Position numbers and translations under genes: made by a program. From the NCBI GenBank assembly GCA_942486035.1, contig CALNXK010000130.1, positions 1,444,501 to 1,508,500 on the forward strand: DNA of 64,000 bases, written 5' to 3'. This document shows positions 1 to 13,049 of this stretch, in pieces. The notes under the pieces were generated by a model that ran no database searches, was not told where the DNA came from, and saw only the letters and a program-made list of their open reading frames with translations. Positions within the stretch are counted from its first letter, which is position 1, and each line of letters begins with the position of its first letter. This stretch comes from Porites lobata. Lineage: Eukaryota > Cnidaria > Anthozoa > Scleractinia > Poritidae.

Positions 1-148
1 TGCTCGCAGGGTAATGCCCTAAATTTCCTTTGTACCCTGAGGAAAGAAGAAATGGAGAAGCTTAATCAAAATTAACCTGAAATCAATTTGACTTGTAACA
101 GAAACATCAGGGTAATGTGTACTCAAAATTAATTTCTTTTTATTTTAG

Positions 149-3100
149 ACTTACAGATAATTTGGTTGCATTAAAAGAAATTAGACTAGAACACGAGGAA
201 GGAGCTCCTTGTACAGCGATACGAGAGGGTAATATGTTCTTTTCATGTTTATATTGTCTCAAAAATAATAGCAATCTCTCTCCCCCTCTCTTTTACTTCT
301 ATGTGTTTATGGTTATTTGTTATTATACCTTACGAATATTGTTTTTTCTTTTCTGGCAGTTTCTCTGTTAAAAGATTTGAAGCATGCAAATATTGTTACT
401 CTTCACGACATTGTTCACACACCAAAGTCTCTCACACTGGTATTTGAATATCTGGTAAGTGTCATTGCATGTTTATCACTGGTTGTTATGTTGCTACATG
501 TATAGATGTAATATTATTAAATGTTATTCATCTTGATACTGTTTACTGGGGATTCCTTCCTGCTGTTTGTTGATTTTGATGTTTAGTGCTGTTTGTTTGT
601 TTGTTTTCTCAGGAAAAAGACCTCAAGCAATATATGGATGACTGTGGCGGAATTATGAGCATGAACAATGTCCGAGTGAGAGCAAACTAAATTTATGTCT
701 CTATTATTTTTTTTCTGTACATGTAAGGGCATCACTGATTTTAGCAAGGTAACTTATTTATTTCACTTTCATTTCTTGCAGTTATTTCTGTTCCAGTTAC
801 TAAGAGGACTGCATTATTGTCATAGCAGAAAAGTTCTCCACAGGTAAGCCTAATTAATGTTAGGCTGTTATTATTAAATGTGTATAACTTCATGTACAGT
901 GTATGTCATCCTCTGGCCCTTCATTAGTAAAGCTTTCCTTAAATGTACTTTATGATGTAAAATGGGTTTACCAGCCAGCATGGGCGTCAAGCTTATCTTT
1001 GGCCTACGATTGAGGGTAAAGCCAAACTTTCCAACCAATTTGGGAGCTGGCCTATTACCTTGCCCTAGCGAACCCTGTTTAATATTATTATTAAAAAATC
1101 TTTGAAAGAAGAGAAGGAACAATTCTGCCAGTTTTCCTCCTTTGCAAGTACTGGCTGAATTCTCATGAGCAGGAAGAGTCGCACTTTGGTGTTGTGTCAG
1201 TCCATTTATGATCTTGTCTAACCCATACAAATGAAGGCACTTGTCAGATAGACCATATAGGATTCTACTAGGTTTATCCTACCAGTTCTTTCCCCACCCC
1301 CCCCCCCCCCCCCTTCTGTGGAGGCTGTAGATAATTGCCAGTCTTGGTGAATATGCTTTGCTATTGTGCTGTCATCATCAATCCAGATAAAATTGAACTT
1401 TTAATTTGCAGAGATCTTAAACCACAGAATCTGCTCATTAATGATAAAGGAGAATTAAAGTTGGCTGACTTTGGTGAGTACAAGACTTCTAAGTTCTGTC
1501 TTCTATAATTGCCTTGTAAAATTCTTGAATTAAATATGTTTTACATCTTATATGAGTGATGTGAGGCCATCATTGTCATTATTATTGTCATGTTTATCAT
1601 CATCATCGTCATCGCTACAACCTTAGGTCAAAACGCTAGAACAAGATCAGAGTCTTTGTTAATATCCCAACTGTCTAAATGCATGACACATGTCATAGAA
1701 TGGCACTAATTCATGCTCTCTAGTGTTTGTTTTGTTTCATTGAGATGTGTGTGGCCAAGTTGTTTGCACCTGGAACTCCGGATCTGGAGGTTCAGGGTTC
1801 AAGCCTCGCCCATCATGTTGTTTCCTTAGACGAGGAACTTTACGCCTCTTTGTTTCTCTTCACCCAGGTGTACAAATGGGTACTGGTGATTTACTGTTGG
1901 GGGGTAACCCTGTGATGGAGTAGCACCCCATACAGGGGGAAGTAGCAATACTCTTAGGCATGCTACATGCTAAGGAAATTGGGACAAGCTCCCACCGTTT
2001 CGGCCTTTAGCTCGTGTGCATCTTTACTCTTTACCTTCTTACTTTTTTGTTTCCAGGCCTTGCAAGAGCAAAATCTGTACCAACAAAGACATATTCTAAT
2101 GAGGTGGTGACATTATGGTATGTGGTGATAAACAATATCATGTAATCTAACTTGTCTTGAGGTTCTTAGACGTATAGTACTCAATAGCTTTCTTAATTTG
2201 CCTTGGTTAGAGGAAGATCATAGATATCAAATTCTTGCGCCCATATAGTAAAAAGTTACTTGTGTTTAAATATCATATGGAACTGCATTTTTGTGAACCA
2301 GCCATATGTACATTGCTCCAATGAATTCTTCAAGTCACACGGTCTTGTTCATATTCAGATGTTAATTTGCGCCTAATAAGAAATAAATTATTAATTATTA
2401 TTATTATTGAATTATTATTAATTATTTATTGTTTTTCTGCAGGTATAGACCTCCTGATGTACTCTTGGGATCAACAGAATATTCGACGCAAATTGACATG
2501 TGGTAAGAAAGCTTAACCCTTTAAGCCATATTATACAGGTACAAATTATCCAAGGTGATCTCTATACATTTCCTTAAAGAAGTCGTTGGGAGAATTTAAA
2601 AAAAAGATCAAAGCATTTTCCTACTAGTGATCATTTTTTATGATTCTTAACGAAAAATCCTAATGATACGGATTTTTTATCTGATCTTGGATTTTAGTAA
2701 AGAAACGCACCTTAGAGAGACATTACTGGGACAGCACGAGGTGCCTTGACTTACTGGGAGGCATTGACCATTCACTCTATAGAGCAGAAGAAACCAGCTT
2801 CATCGTGTTATTGGAGGTGTTTGTTCAATTAACAATAAAGTTGACTGCACCTTTGTCTTGCAACTTGCTAGGCTTGTTTACTGGCCATTCCCCAACAAAG
2901 AACGCTGCTGGCATCCACAAAAAGTTGATCTTGAGGCAGCAAATCAATGTCTCACGACCTGTATTGAGAACTTTCAGCCGATGTAACTGCTTCTGTTTTG
3001 GCACTCTTGGTTCCCTCATTCAAAGTTAATTCTTCTGATTACGAGTTTGAATGTTTTACGTATTGTTTTTCCTCAGGGGGGTAGGTTGTATATTTTTTGA

Positions 3101-6097
3101 AATGGCAACAGGCAGGCCATTTTTCCCTGGCTCAACTGTAGACGATCAACTTCATTTAATATTCAAGGTGAGGATAAAATGAGTCTAATAATTGCAGACG
3201 ATAAGAGGAGCCCACAATCCTAATCTCCAGGTTGTTGTTGCGCATGCGTTGCATGTATTTAGCCAGCATTCGTTTTGACTCCCACAATGAAATGCACAGA
3301 ACGCAATTTGATACCGCGAGTTTGGACCTTCTATCACTCGTAATCTGATCACGCGTGTTTTGCCTATCTCTCACGAAAAACTTACGCAAAGCACAGCGAT
3401 TGAGCAAAAGCGTTCTGACCTTCGATCGTTGTCGCCCGCACTCTGAAACCTTTGGTTATTGCTAGTATAATTCCTGTGAGCTGTTTATAGAGAGCAGTTT
3501 TCCTGGGTCATTTTTTGGGTAAAACAATTTGGCCGAATTTACAGTTCCTAGATCTTTTCACTTGAGTACCCTCACTCCCCATGTACGAGATGTACACTTT
3601 TAAGCTATTTCAAAGTACACATGTAAAGAGGCTAACACAAACGGTGTTTTTGGAGGTATGGATGAGCATTCTTGAGATCTGAAATATTGTTGTGATTTTT
3701 ATCTTTTTAGACGCTTGGCACCCCAAATGAGCAAACATGGCCAGGAATAACTAGTAACGAACTCTTTCTTTCAGGTAAATATTGTTGCAACCGTGATCCC
3801 AAATTAGCTTTTGGGGGCGCACGTGAAGTAATCAGTACTTATTCATTCTTGTTTTGATATTTTCAGCGAGATTTCCTTATTACCCGAAGGAGCATCTCAT
3901 AAATCTATCTCCAAGGTAAATATGTGAGAAAATACCTTCAGTTTTTTCCAGTATTGACCGCATCTTGTGCCACAAGCCTTGCATGGAAAAGTGAGAAGGA
4001 CACGTTAAAATAGCAAATAAAGTCACCAACTTCATCAACTTCCAGTGTCGTTTTGCTTTCGCAGGGTAAAGAAGGGCCTGGAGCACACGTCCAGGCGAGT
4101 TTTTGCGCCGTTAAGTCGAGTATCGATCACTGTGCGCGGGAAAATGTCCGTGCATCCGTAAACTGTTTAGTCTGCTACACAGCCGTTTTTAGTGTCGTCA
4201 CGCAATGCTCCTCCCCACTAGTGGGCAGGAGCGTTGCGTGACGACACTAAAAGCGGCTGTGTAGCAGACTATAAAATCTTCTTTGGAAGTAAAGCGTGTC
4301 GCATGAATGTTGTTGCTAGAAAAGCTAACGACGCTTTCAGTTGACAGTCCGAGGGATTTTGACAATGAGATGATTATCTTGTATTTCTCTCTGTTACAGA
4401 CTTGATAACTCAGGACTTAACTTACTTGAGAGATTTGTCGAGGTAAGGTAACTTCAGTGTCCTTTAGGTAAGGTAAAGGCGCATACAAGCTATTAGGCCC
4501 ACGCGGCCGAATTTTATTCCGGTTTCTGTAGTTCTGTAGCATGAAGGACCAAGGAATATTGCACCCCGTCAGGGCACCGTGTTGCTGCGTTTTTTGCGCG
4601 TGGGGCCGTCGCCAAAACTTTTTAAATCGTCATACCCTTTCGTGCGCCTAGCCTGAAATTCATCCGATTGCTTCGAGCCTTTTTCTCCTCTCAACAACTG
4701 AGGGAGTAATAACGACTCGAAGTAATCGGATGAAATTCAGGCTATCTTGCGCCCAGATGCGATCCCTTTGGCCTGATCTTGGTCGTATTCATGAAAATGT
4801 AGTTATCAGATTTATTAAGTTAACAAAACATGTAAAACAAGTTGTCCTAAGTGTACTTGTTTACAGTGTTTCAAGTTAGTAATGTTAATGACAAATCTCA
4901 AAACTGATATATTTTTATCTTTTTAAATCTTGTTTTTTCTTCTTGCAGTTCATTGTAAAGGACAGAATATCTGCCCTGGACGCTATGAAACATGATTATT
5001 TCTTCTGCTTGGGCAAACACGTTCAGGAATTAAAAAATAGTAAGTTCTGCAATATTCCCAAGTTTCAAGAGCTGTCTAGTCCCTGCAAAACTCGACTCCT
5101 CTCTCTTCTTAACGTTGACAGGGATGTAAATTGCAGTTTTTGGTTTCATTTAGGTTGTTCAGGGTGGAAAGCAAATCTTTTTACCCATAAAACAATCGTT
5201 AAGGGTTGTGCGTAAAGAAGTGTTTATAAATAGAAAGTAAATGCCGTCTTTCTCCAACACAGTAAGCGTCTTACTCTGTTGGAGTATGGTCTCCTTTAGG
5301 CGTTTAATTCTAAATTTCCGAGCAACAACCCCGCCTCTTGCATATGGAACAATCCCCCCTCCCGGAACGGCAACTCCCCCACCACCCCCGCCAATCGTGG
5401 TCTTGCGCCCATAAAGCTGAGTCTGGTTGATATCCCAGTCAAATGAACAAAAGTCATCGGAAGTCAGAAAATAAGCGTGGTAGTTGTTTTGTTTATCAGT
5501 TTGTGTTCACATTTTCTTGTGTTCATCTTTTACAGTCCAGTCGATCTTTAGTATCGACGATATACGGTTGACAAGAGATCCTGGGTATAGACCTGTTGGA
5601 CGATCAAATTTTGGTGGGTTTTTACCTGATGAATACCTTTGAAAGACTACTCATTAAAGAATAAGAAGTTAGAATACCTTTCATAGCATACTTACAGTTA
5701 CAGTGCCTGTGAAACGCACTGCTCGGTAGCTTTCATTTGAATGGTTACATTGTAGTATTTCATTCACAGACTCAAAATTTAGAACCACCTTGTACGGCGT
5801 AATTAGTAGTACCACAGGAAAGTACTGCTCCGTAGCTTTTATTTGAATGGTTACACTTTAGGATTTCATCCACAGACTCAAAAACTAGAACCCACTTGTA
5901 CGGCGTGATAAACAGTACCACAGCAAAGTACTGCTCTGTAGAGTACATTCATTCGAGTGGTCACACTTAGAGATTGTATCCACAGACCTTTAAGTTAGAA
6001 CCTCGTTTTATTGTTTGTTATCGTTCAATCGCGAATCTACTTTTCCGTTCCGTCTGTAGGAGGCCCGGCTCGACGGAGACAGAGTATGCTGTTCTAG
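149..6097 (+). CDS. CDK17: PCTAIRE cyclin-dependent kinase (CDK16/17/18 group), 5'-partial
   Basis: Serine/threonine protein kinase of the PCTAIRE subgroup; family members are cyclin Y/membrane-associated kinases acting in vesicle traffic and neurite growth. Fourteen exons were traced by GT-AG borders and unbroken phase: 149-228, 360-454, 613-675, 782-843, 1412-1473, 2057-2117, 2443-2502, 3077-3167, 3711-3774, 3867-3915, 4400-4442, 4949-5039, 5536-5613, 6060-6097. Visible motifs: ALKEIRLEHEE (VAIK lysine), the diagnostic PCTAIRE helix at 207-227, HRDLKPQN across the 843/1412 junction, DFG across 1473/2057, the T-loop, WYRPPDVLLG, and GVGCIFFEMATGRP. The last exon ends RRQSMLF-stop, as I recall for vertebrate CDK17, so I use that symbol; one cnidarian gene may stand for the whole CDK16-18 group. 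The N-terminal region and glycine loop lie before the window. Introns carry a SINE-like copy, fold-back elements and a tandem repeat. Confidence 0.95.
1727..2040 (+). repeat. tRNA-derived SINE-like copy in CDK intron
   Basis: About 300 bp inside the intron between 1473 and 2057. It holds a box-B-like stretch (GGTTCAGGGTTCAAGCC near 1791) preceded by a degenerate tRNA-like head and followed by a unique body ending near the pyrimidine-rich region. This layout is typical of tRNA-headed SINEs in cnidarians. The 62-codon open frame here is a by-product of the repeat. The family is not identified and the ends are approximate. Confidence 0.5.
3190..3365. repeat. Dispersed repeat, copy 1 (partner at about 16.99 kb)
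   Basis: Shares long, slightly diverged blocks with 16994-17170 in the same orientation: AGAGGAGCCC, ATCTCCAGGTTGTT, CGCATGCGT, ATGCACAGAACGCA and CTATCACTCGTAATCTGATC in the same order. It sits in a CDK intron. No coding sense was seen in either copy. Confidence 0.75.
4049..4148. repeat. Dispersed repeat fragment (partner at 6474-6560)
   Basis: The stretch from TTTTGCTTTCG through GGTCGAGTATCGATCACTGTGCG-like sequence recurs at 6474-6560 with the same block order (AGGG..GAAGGG, ACGTCCA, GCGATTTTTG, GTCGAGT, CGAT.ACTGTGCG). It lies directly before the 4168-4271 palindrome in a CDK intron. Family unknown. Confidence 0.6.
4168..4271. repeat. Near-perfect palindrome / fold-back MITE
   Basis: TAGTCTGCTACACAGCCG at the left end is matched in reverse complement by CGGCTGTGTAGCAGACTA at the right. 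The inner arms (TTTTAGTGTCGTCACGCAA / TTGCGTGACGACACTAAAA) pair too, leaving a loop of about 25 bp. The whole intronic element can fold into one hairpin, as expected of a short fold-back DNA transposon. No coding content. Confidence 0.85.
4649..4744. repeat. Fold-back MITE, 96 bp
   Basis: The left arm TAGCCTGAAATTCATCCGAT pairs with the right arm ATCGGATGAAATTCAGGCTA, followed inward by GCTTCGAG / CTCGAAGT. The loop is about 35 bp. It lies in a CDK intron and resembles a non-autonomous DNA transposon. Confidence 0.85.
5705..6015 (+). repeat. Three-unit tandem array, about 107-bp period, in last CDK intron
   Basis: Three consecutive diverged units start near 5711, 5819 and 5926. Each holds TGCTC.GTAG, TTTGAATGGTTACA, GATTTCATCCACAGACTC, TAGAACC and GTACGGCG-like blocks. 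The array ends about 45 bp before the terminal CDK exon. The same unit occurs at 63.78-64.0 kb in a homeobox intron and as a single degraded unit near 40.99 kb. Confidence 0.85.
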
Positions 6098-7252
6098 TTA
6101 CCATTCTCTCACGACAAGGAATACCGCGCTTATTCGTACGAAATCTGGTACTGTTCATCTGGGGCTGGTTTCCCTGTTCAACGGATATGCGCCAATCAGC
6201 TGTGGAATGATCGATTTTTACACGAAAAGAAACTGTTCTTACTGATCCAATGCTTTATCTTTGTTAATAATATAATATTTTAGCCTTATCCTAGGCATTC
6301 GTTTCGCACATGAGCAGCCTTTTTCCTTTTTAATCAATTGTTCGTTGAACGTAAACACGTTTGAGATACGAAGGACTCTTCTTTAAAGGGTGTCTCTTGA
6401 TTAGCCTGGGATCAAGGGGGGCGGGGGGAGGGTCCACACGGTTGAGGTGTAAGGTTTTCATCGACTACCAGTTTCTTTTTGCTTTCGTAGGGTCAGGAAG
6501 GGAGCAAACGTCCACGCGATTTTTGGAGCGGTTAGGTCGAGTGTCGATTACTGTGCGGGGAAAAAGGGATAGTTCGTATTTTTACTTTTTTACTTAAAAA
6601 AAAACCAAAAAATGGTACTGCAAAGAACACATCTATGTTTGAGAAATCTGGATATACTTCTTACCTAATGCGTCTAGAAAGTTCAACCGGAGGCTTTTAT
6701 CTTTTTGTCCCAGAAACCAGTTATTTTGCTTTGCCAGCTTATGCAGCAAAAATTCTTGATAAACTAAATTCACATGTCGATGATCTCAAATTGTATAGGG
6801 TCTGTGCCTTTTGATCAGTTTAAGTTTGTGGGAAACTGCCTACCCACCCCTCCCCTAACTCAACGTTAACACCTACTTCTCACTTAGGGCAAAATGTTGG
6901 CAAATTGGGTAGTTTCCCCAGAAACCTAAACTCTTCCTTTGATTCTTAAATGAAGAATTGGTAAATATGCAATTGTACAAAGTTTTGTTTTTCAAATTCT
7001 TTTTAAATAACAAATTGGTTATTATATCAGTGACAGGCAGAGTAGTAGTTAGGTAAACACGTTTACATAGAGATTTGTAGTTTAATATTCGTTTTTAGTC
7101 TGTATCATCTGTAGATCGAATCAGTTACTAATAATTTGATATATTTTAATTTTAACACGGACGCTGATATCACAAGCCTATAAATACTGTACCTCAAGTC
7201 AATAAATACAGTATCAACAGCTACAAACCCTTTGCTTGTCATCCTTCTTTCT

Positions 7253-7575
7253 AGCCAGCGAAAAAATCCGTTTCTCCACGCTCTTCGCCGCTGGGGACGT
7301 TTTGCGGAATATAGTCTTTTCAAGAAGAAGCATTTTAGTTTTCTGTAGTTTTGCTGGAGCTCGTTGGCAGACGAACACAACACTTTACCAAAATCGACCA
7401 TAACACTCGTCAAATGGGACAAATTTATATTTGGAACCCCATGTCTACCGGATTTATTATCTGAACATTGATTTGCGTCATCAGTATCGAATTTCTGTCG
7501 CTGAGTCGCAGACGTTCCTCCGCGCGAAACGTCCCCAGCGGCGAAGAGCGAGGAGAAACGGATGTTTTCGCAGGC
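7253..7575. repeat. Fold-back MITE, GCCTGCGAA family, copy 1 (enlarged centre)
   Basis: The left end AGCCAGCGAAAAAATCCGTTTCTCC and right end GGAGAAACGGATGTTTTCGCAGGCT are inverted repeats. Inside them CTCTTCGCCGCTGGGGACGT pairs with ACGTCCCCAGCGGCGAAGAG. Copies with the same ends are at 39063-39198 and 61129-61227. Here about 180 bp of extra sequence separates the arms, so this is the least compact copy. Confidence 0.85.
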
Positions 7576-7618
7576 TACCTTCTTTCCAATTATATTATAA
7601 TGTAACCCGAATTATCAT

Positions 7619-8100
7619 TTTAGGGGCTGTTTTATGGAGGGAGGAAGATCCTAGCACTAGGAAGACCCTAGGAGGTGGAGCTCCCTAGGGTATTCAGTTT
7701 ACATGCAAGGGATTGTACTTGTGCCCAGGGCTAGGATCCTGCTAGCTGAGGGATAGAAAGATCCCAGCACTAGGATGAACCTGTAGCACCATGTAAACTG
7801 CTTTCGTTTGGAAGATCACACTACTAGGGATAAACCAGACAAACATTGCGGCGAGTCGTTCAGTGGGTAATCACGGCAAGAAAAGCCGACAACTCGTTTT
7901 GCGCCAACAGGGGTAAAGAACTGCCAGCTTTTGCTAAAAGGTAGTTATTAACGCTAGTAAAGAAAGCAGAAGGGAACGGCTCTACCTATTAATCGCGCGG
8001 AATAAAAACTCTGTATGTAAACCCAACGAAAAGTTGTCCCGCCTTCTTGGATCTTCGTGGTGCCAGGATCTTCCTCCCTCCACGAAAGAGCCCCCTTAGG
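7619..8100. repeat. MITE with AGGGGGCTC-type terminal inverted repeats, about 480 bp
   Basis: The left end TAGGGGCTGTTTTATGGAGG runs on as GAGGAAGATCCTAGCAC. It is mirrored on the right by GTGCCAGGATCTTCCTCCCTCCACGAAAGAGCCCCCTTA. The interior repeats GATCC.AGCACTAGGA. No open frame fits a transposase. It lies just beyond the CDK gene. Confidence 0.75.
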
Positions 8101-9640
8101 AAGAGAAACTAGGAGAAAGCGCGAAACGCGAATGCAGTGTGGTTCCTACCTCCAAGGTTTTTAAAGATGCGGCTCTATGGCAGCAGTCAGCCTGCGTCGG
8201 TTTTTTTGATCATGACGAATGTACGTGCCTGTGATCTCAATCCGATGTAGCTCGACGTGCAGTGAGAGAGCATATAGTGTTTTCACATGACGGGTTACGG
8301 TGGCCATATTGGTGTTGCAAAACAATGAAATAGCGGCCTGGTTGCTGTTACAAGAACATCCGCTGGGAGTTGAACTCTTTTCTTAAGTAAAAGCTTTCTT
8401 TGGTCCCAATAAATTTGCATAGATGCTGGCCATGATTATTAATTTGTTGTATTCGTATTCATTCGAGCACGTCTCTAATTGTACCTCATGTATATTAACA
8501 AGGTTTTATGCATTGTTCTCAGTTCCTATAATAATCAACATTCACAGAGGCAGTATCAACCAAAACAAAGTTGCTCCAAAGTTTTGAGTCGCATCGCTGA
8601 TTTTGTACGTATCAAACCGTAAAAAGTTTAAGTACCAAAAAGGTAAGATACTGAGTTTCATTTGCTTTATGCCGGTAGTTGTTTGAACCTGCTCTGTGAT
8701 ACATTAGTGATACATCGTTGCTGTTTGATACTGAACAGCATAACCATCGAGACAAGAACGTAACACGAAGTGAGTTCTATTGTATGTCCGAAGTGACTAA
8801 TGTGGGGAAACATTTTGCCTGTCTTCAAAAAAAACTCATTGTTAATTAACACACCGAAAGTGTAAAATTGGATTGGATTTGAACAACTGAAAGCAACTAG
8901 CGAATGGGAAAATTTACGGAAATGTCTCCTGGTGTACCTAACTTTGAATTTAACTTCCAGACAGACAGTAGCTTTTTTGAATAATTAGCGCCAAGTTCTC
9001 GAAAAAACTCCTCTTCATGCTTGAGAGCTGAAAAGTTTTACTAAAACACTGTGATTCGGATAAACTAGCAAAGACGAAAGAACACAGAGAACGAGCCATC
9101 AATTTAACACTTCACATGAGCTCCGTATAGAGTGCATGCATTTACGCTCGACTGCCCATAGATCTCTCCTTAATGAGCTACAATATGCTCGGGTTGAAAG
9201 AGATAATTTTTGGACAGAGAAACAGGGCCAGGTTAATTACTTCACTCAATTTGCGCCTTATTCTTCTTGCATACTCCCAACAGGGTGAAAGGTCTCTTGG
9301 AGGTACCCATTTCAAGAACTGAGTATAAACGCACGAATAAAGTAATGCCTTGCGCGCCAAAAAGATACTTCTAAGAATTGTGATTATAGGAGTCGTATTT
9401 TCCGTGGTTTTCAAAGTCGTGAGCTACTGTAAAGCCTTCTGTAATGCGAGCCTTCTTTTTCAGGGAAGCACGGGAATTCGCTCATAGCCGCATTGCATTG
9501 CGAACGCGAGTCATAGGAGGCAGGCCGGAGGCGGGGTGGGGGAGTTGCGTGACTAAGAGAGACTGGCTGGGTCACACTTGCGCGTGACCATTCCAAATGA
9601 AGGGCCTGCTTAAAGTCTGCTCCTAATATTTAAGGCCCTA
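8101..9640. other. Intergenic stretch, no gene recognised
   Basis: I see no exon with convincing splice borders or family motifs on either strand between the 7.6-8.1 kb MITE and the micropeptide candidate. Short open frames at 8667-8852, 9178-9414 and 9411-9596 (-) have no recognisable motif. An upstream exon or promoter of the 9.7 kb candidate may lie here. Confidence 0.5.
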
Positions 9641-9700
9641 GAAGGAAAATATACCAATTGTTTTGTTACTTGTTGACATTCAGGCTGGTGAGGATTAAAT

Positions 9701-9883
9701 ATGATTTTTGGAGAGGCTTTGATCATCGCCTTTCTGGCCTCAACCCTGGGTTTATTGGGAGTGTCACTTCACAGTATGTTCACATCACACCACAAAAACA
9801 CCTTGGAGCTTCGAGAACTGGAAGACAAAATGATGGATAAATATGGCTGGGCCCCTTCAGTGCCTTACAACGCTTACGCTTGA
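9701..9883 (+). CDS. Candidate 60-residue single-pass membrane micropeptide
   Basis: A 60-codon frame starts at an ATG in a fair context (GAGGATTAAAT before it). The product opens with MIFGEALIIAFLASTLGLLG, a membrane segment of about 20 residues, then a short basic stretch (HHKN) and a charged, helix-prone tail ending in PSVPYNAYA. A pyrimidine-rich tract and CAG at about 9681 just upstream look like a 3' splice site, so a non-coding 5' exon is plausible. An AATAAA signal lies at 10316-10321. I recognise no family. The ordered hydrophobic-then-charged layout and the poly(A) signal favour a real gene over chance. Confidence 0.45.
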   Translation: MIFGEALIIAFLASTLGLLGVSLHSMFTSHHKNTLELRELEDKMMDKYGWAPSVPYNAYA

Positions 9884-9999
9884 GTCAGCAACTTCTTTTT
9901 AGCCTGTTAGCAGATGAACCTTAAATTGACTTCATTACCAGTCCATGTAGTGTTCTCTGGGAGTGCCGATGAGTGTACGTTTACTGATTTATATATACA

Positions 10000-12900
10000 C
10001 TGGATGCTATCAAGTAACTGATTGATTCCAACTGCACAGCGAAGTTATGAACATTAGACAACGATTTAACGTATCGTATCGTATCGTAACGTATCGTAAC
10101 TTATCGATTATGGCAAATCATTCTTTATTTATCAAAACGAATTTCTAGACTTGTTTTATGGTATGACAACCTGCATTTACCATGTGTTACGAAACCCTTA
10201 GTATTCTTTTTTCACGAATTTCAATCGTAATCAAAACGATTTTAAACTGTAGCTACAGATGATTGACTCGGTGTAATTAAGTAGAATTTTAATGATCCTA
10301 ACTTTTTATACAGAGAATAAACTTATTGTTTCTAGATGACAATAACGCCCTTTCTCAGTTTCAGCCCTATCACGTTCAAACAAATCCGCTCGGCAAGTGC
10401 CAAAAAAAACAAAACAGATTCAAAACCGCCACGCACTGAGATTTTTGGGTTAAATTTCTTTGAGGTAAAACTATAGTCAATTTAATGTCGTACCATTCTA
10501 AGGAATTAGAGGAAGTTTTCACTCTAGAGACGCATAACCCATCATCTATTGCGAATCGTTTACCTTGGAAACTACCCGCCTCCTTGGGGAAGGGGGACTA
10601 AGATCGACATTCGGATCGCAGATTGCTCGTGACGTCTTACAGGTATTAGAGGCGCTGACATGGAAACGAGGCTAAAGGCTCCTTCTGCATTGTATTCACC
10701 ATTAATCTCGTTCGCATGCATGTTTGAAGAATGTTTGAAAGCGGGCTTAGCTGTGTCACACCTGACGTGTTAACTTACCCCTGCTCTCAGGAACTTCCGA
10801 ACGCACGTGTCATACTGCAAGCCATTAGACTGGCTCTTGACTCTCTCGTAATAACCAGAGCTTGGTCTTTTTCAACAGAGGGTCGACAGTGTCTTGATTA
10901 ACTTAACGAGTGGAAACAATTATCTTCCAACCTTTGTAAACTTCAATCCTATCCCTTTTTTACCACCAATTTTAACATTGTTTTCTCTCGCTTTAATTTC
11001 TCTTAATTTAAATAATGACAGATCGTCCGCAAGTTGTGCTTCATTTAATGAATATGTAGTAAGTCCCCCCCACACTATTATTTTAAGAAAAATGAACACA
11101 TAAGACATTTGATGTTGAAGCAACACCAGTGCATGTAAAAAACAAAACAAAATAATTGCATAATTGTCATGTCATTCTTTCCGTAACGACACCTTTTCCG
11201 TGATAAATTTCTAATATTTTACTTTAATACTAAGACCGGATTAGCTTTTATTTTTCTTCCTTTGTTTTCAGTTCCTTATAAAAAGACCCGTGGTTATATA
11301 TTCGGTAAATATTAAATAAGCAACAAACAACTTTAGGAAAGCAAAAATAAAATTTAGAAGGATATGACGAATTTTACAATTATTAAATTAAGTACGGTCA
11401 AATAAACCTTATTTTCTGCAGCACTAAGATGCGTTTTTCAGGCAGGCTATTAAATAAATATATATTGCAAAATGCAATTACATGTAGTGAGTTTTCAGTA
11501 TCAAATTTATGTCCTGTTATGCAGACAAATTGAAAATGGCTTAGATTGAGATATGTCTATGGGTGGATATTTCCTGCCGATAAAAAATGACATTTTTGGT
11601 AAATTACATGCAATCTTTTTCACACCACAAGCGCTAGTGAAATCTTGATAATAGAAAAGATCTTGAAAAAATAAACACTTGATTACGGTGGCGTAAAAAA
11701 TTGCCAAAACTTAATAAAAATTCTGACAGGTCTATTTGCCTTCATACTGGATGACAGTCCTTTGTTTTTGCAGTCTATTAAAGTTGCCTGTATTCGTAAA
11801 TATAGGCGAAATCCAACAACGATTATTAAACTCTGCTGAAACGTTAAAAGCTGTTATCGTGCATTGGCAAAATCAGTTCCTGATTGAGGACTCCAGCGGG
11901 TCACTATAATGGAATGGCTCTATTTTGCAGGTAATAAGTGGAACAAGGTAATAACGGTAAAAAAAAGTATCAGTTGTCGCTTTTCAATCAAAGAACAAAC
12001 AATTGCTATATTTCTCGGCCACTTTTCGGTAAAAGAAATTTAGAAAATCTATGTCGCGTAAAAATTGCCATACGAAAATCGCGAGCTATAACTGAGAACA
12101 ACTGAGGTAACCTTGAACTCGAGTCGGTTCTTTATTTAAGGCGCCTTTTATTTTCTAACGATAAATCAACATCATAAATGGTTCGCAACTTGTTAAAATT
12201 GTATGGCTAAAGATGGATGTAAATATCAATTTTGATATGAGCAAAGCAAGTCATCGAAGAAGAATTGGCGTTCAACCTTCGCTTTCTAAACATTTACTGA
12301 AGTCAATAACTGTTACCTTGTTCCAGTGTCTCCATCACAAGGCTTTTCAGTGCAATCCTAAACCATGGCCTGCATCCACGGCTGTCCACGGCTTTATCGA
12401 GTGCCGGGAAAAAGTTATTCACGGCTGAAAGCACAGTACTGAGCAAGCTTTATAATTTATACGCGCGAAAACTACTTAGCAGTTTTGCCCCTAACGTTTC
12501 TTTTGCTAAGTGTACAAGGTAAAAGTGAAATTCCCGTTAAATTTAAAATCCGTTGCAATTTTATATATTTCGCACCGGATGCATCGATTATCTCATAAAC
12601 AAAATGATGCGCAAGTAATTTACGGGTGATTCTGTATTGGCTTACATCAAAGATTTTTCTGTACCAGCCTTTGTACTCCCAAAAATTCGAGACTGATTTT
12701 CAGCCTGGGTACTCTATAACTTCTCTGTGCCGTGATGTCATCTTAAACTAGTTACAAGCTAAGCTACTTTTTTGAGTTTAATGAGAGGAAATATTGCTTC
12801 GTCCGGTCTTATTTCCAGACCTCGAGTACAGAAATAGTAATCTTTCATTATGACAAATGTCATAGCCGTTTTGTCATTTTGAGTGCAACAGAACAAAAGG

Positions 12901-13000
12901 GTAAGTTTTTCCAACAGAAGATTGGAAAAGCAGCTGCGAAAACACTTTTACGATTAGCCTGACTGAAACTCAAATTATTGCTACAAGGCATTCAGCGTGC
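10000..13000. other. AT-rich intergenic region, no gene recognised
   Basis: Contains a short TATCG/TAACG microsatellite at 10070-10107 but no exon I can support on either strand. Open frames at 10894-11150, 11507-11707 and 12213-12428 are short and lack family motifs. Confidence 0.5.
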
Positions 13001-13049
13001 ATGTCAGCATATGTCAGGGACCTGATTAATTCATTTTGAAAAACAAAAT

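Noticed and set aside
874..1230. 118-codon minus-strand open frame in a CDK intron
   Set aside because: No family motif, lies wholly within an intron of a well supported gene, and has no splice support.
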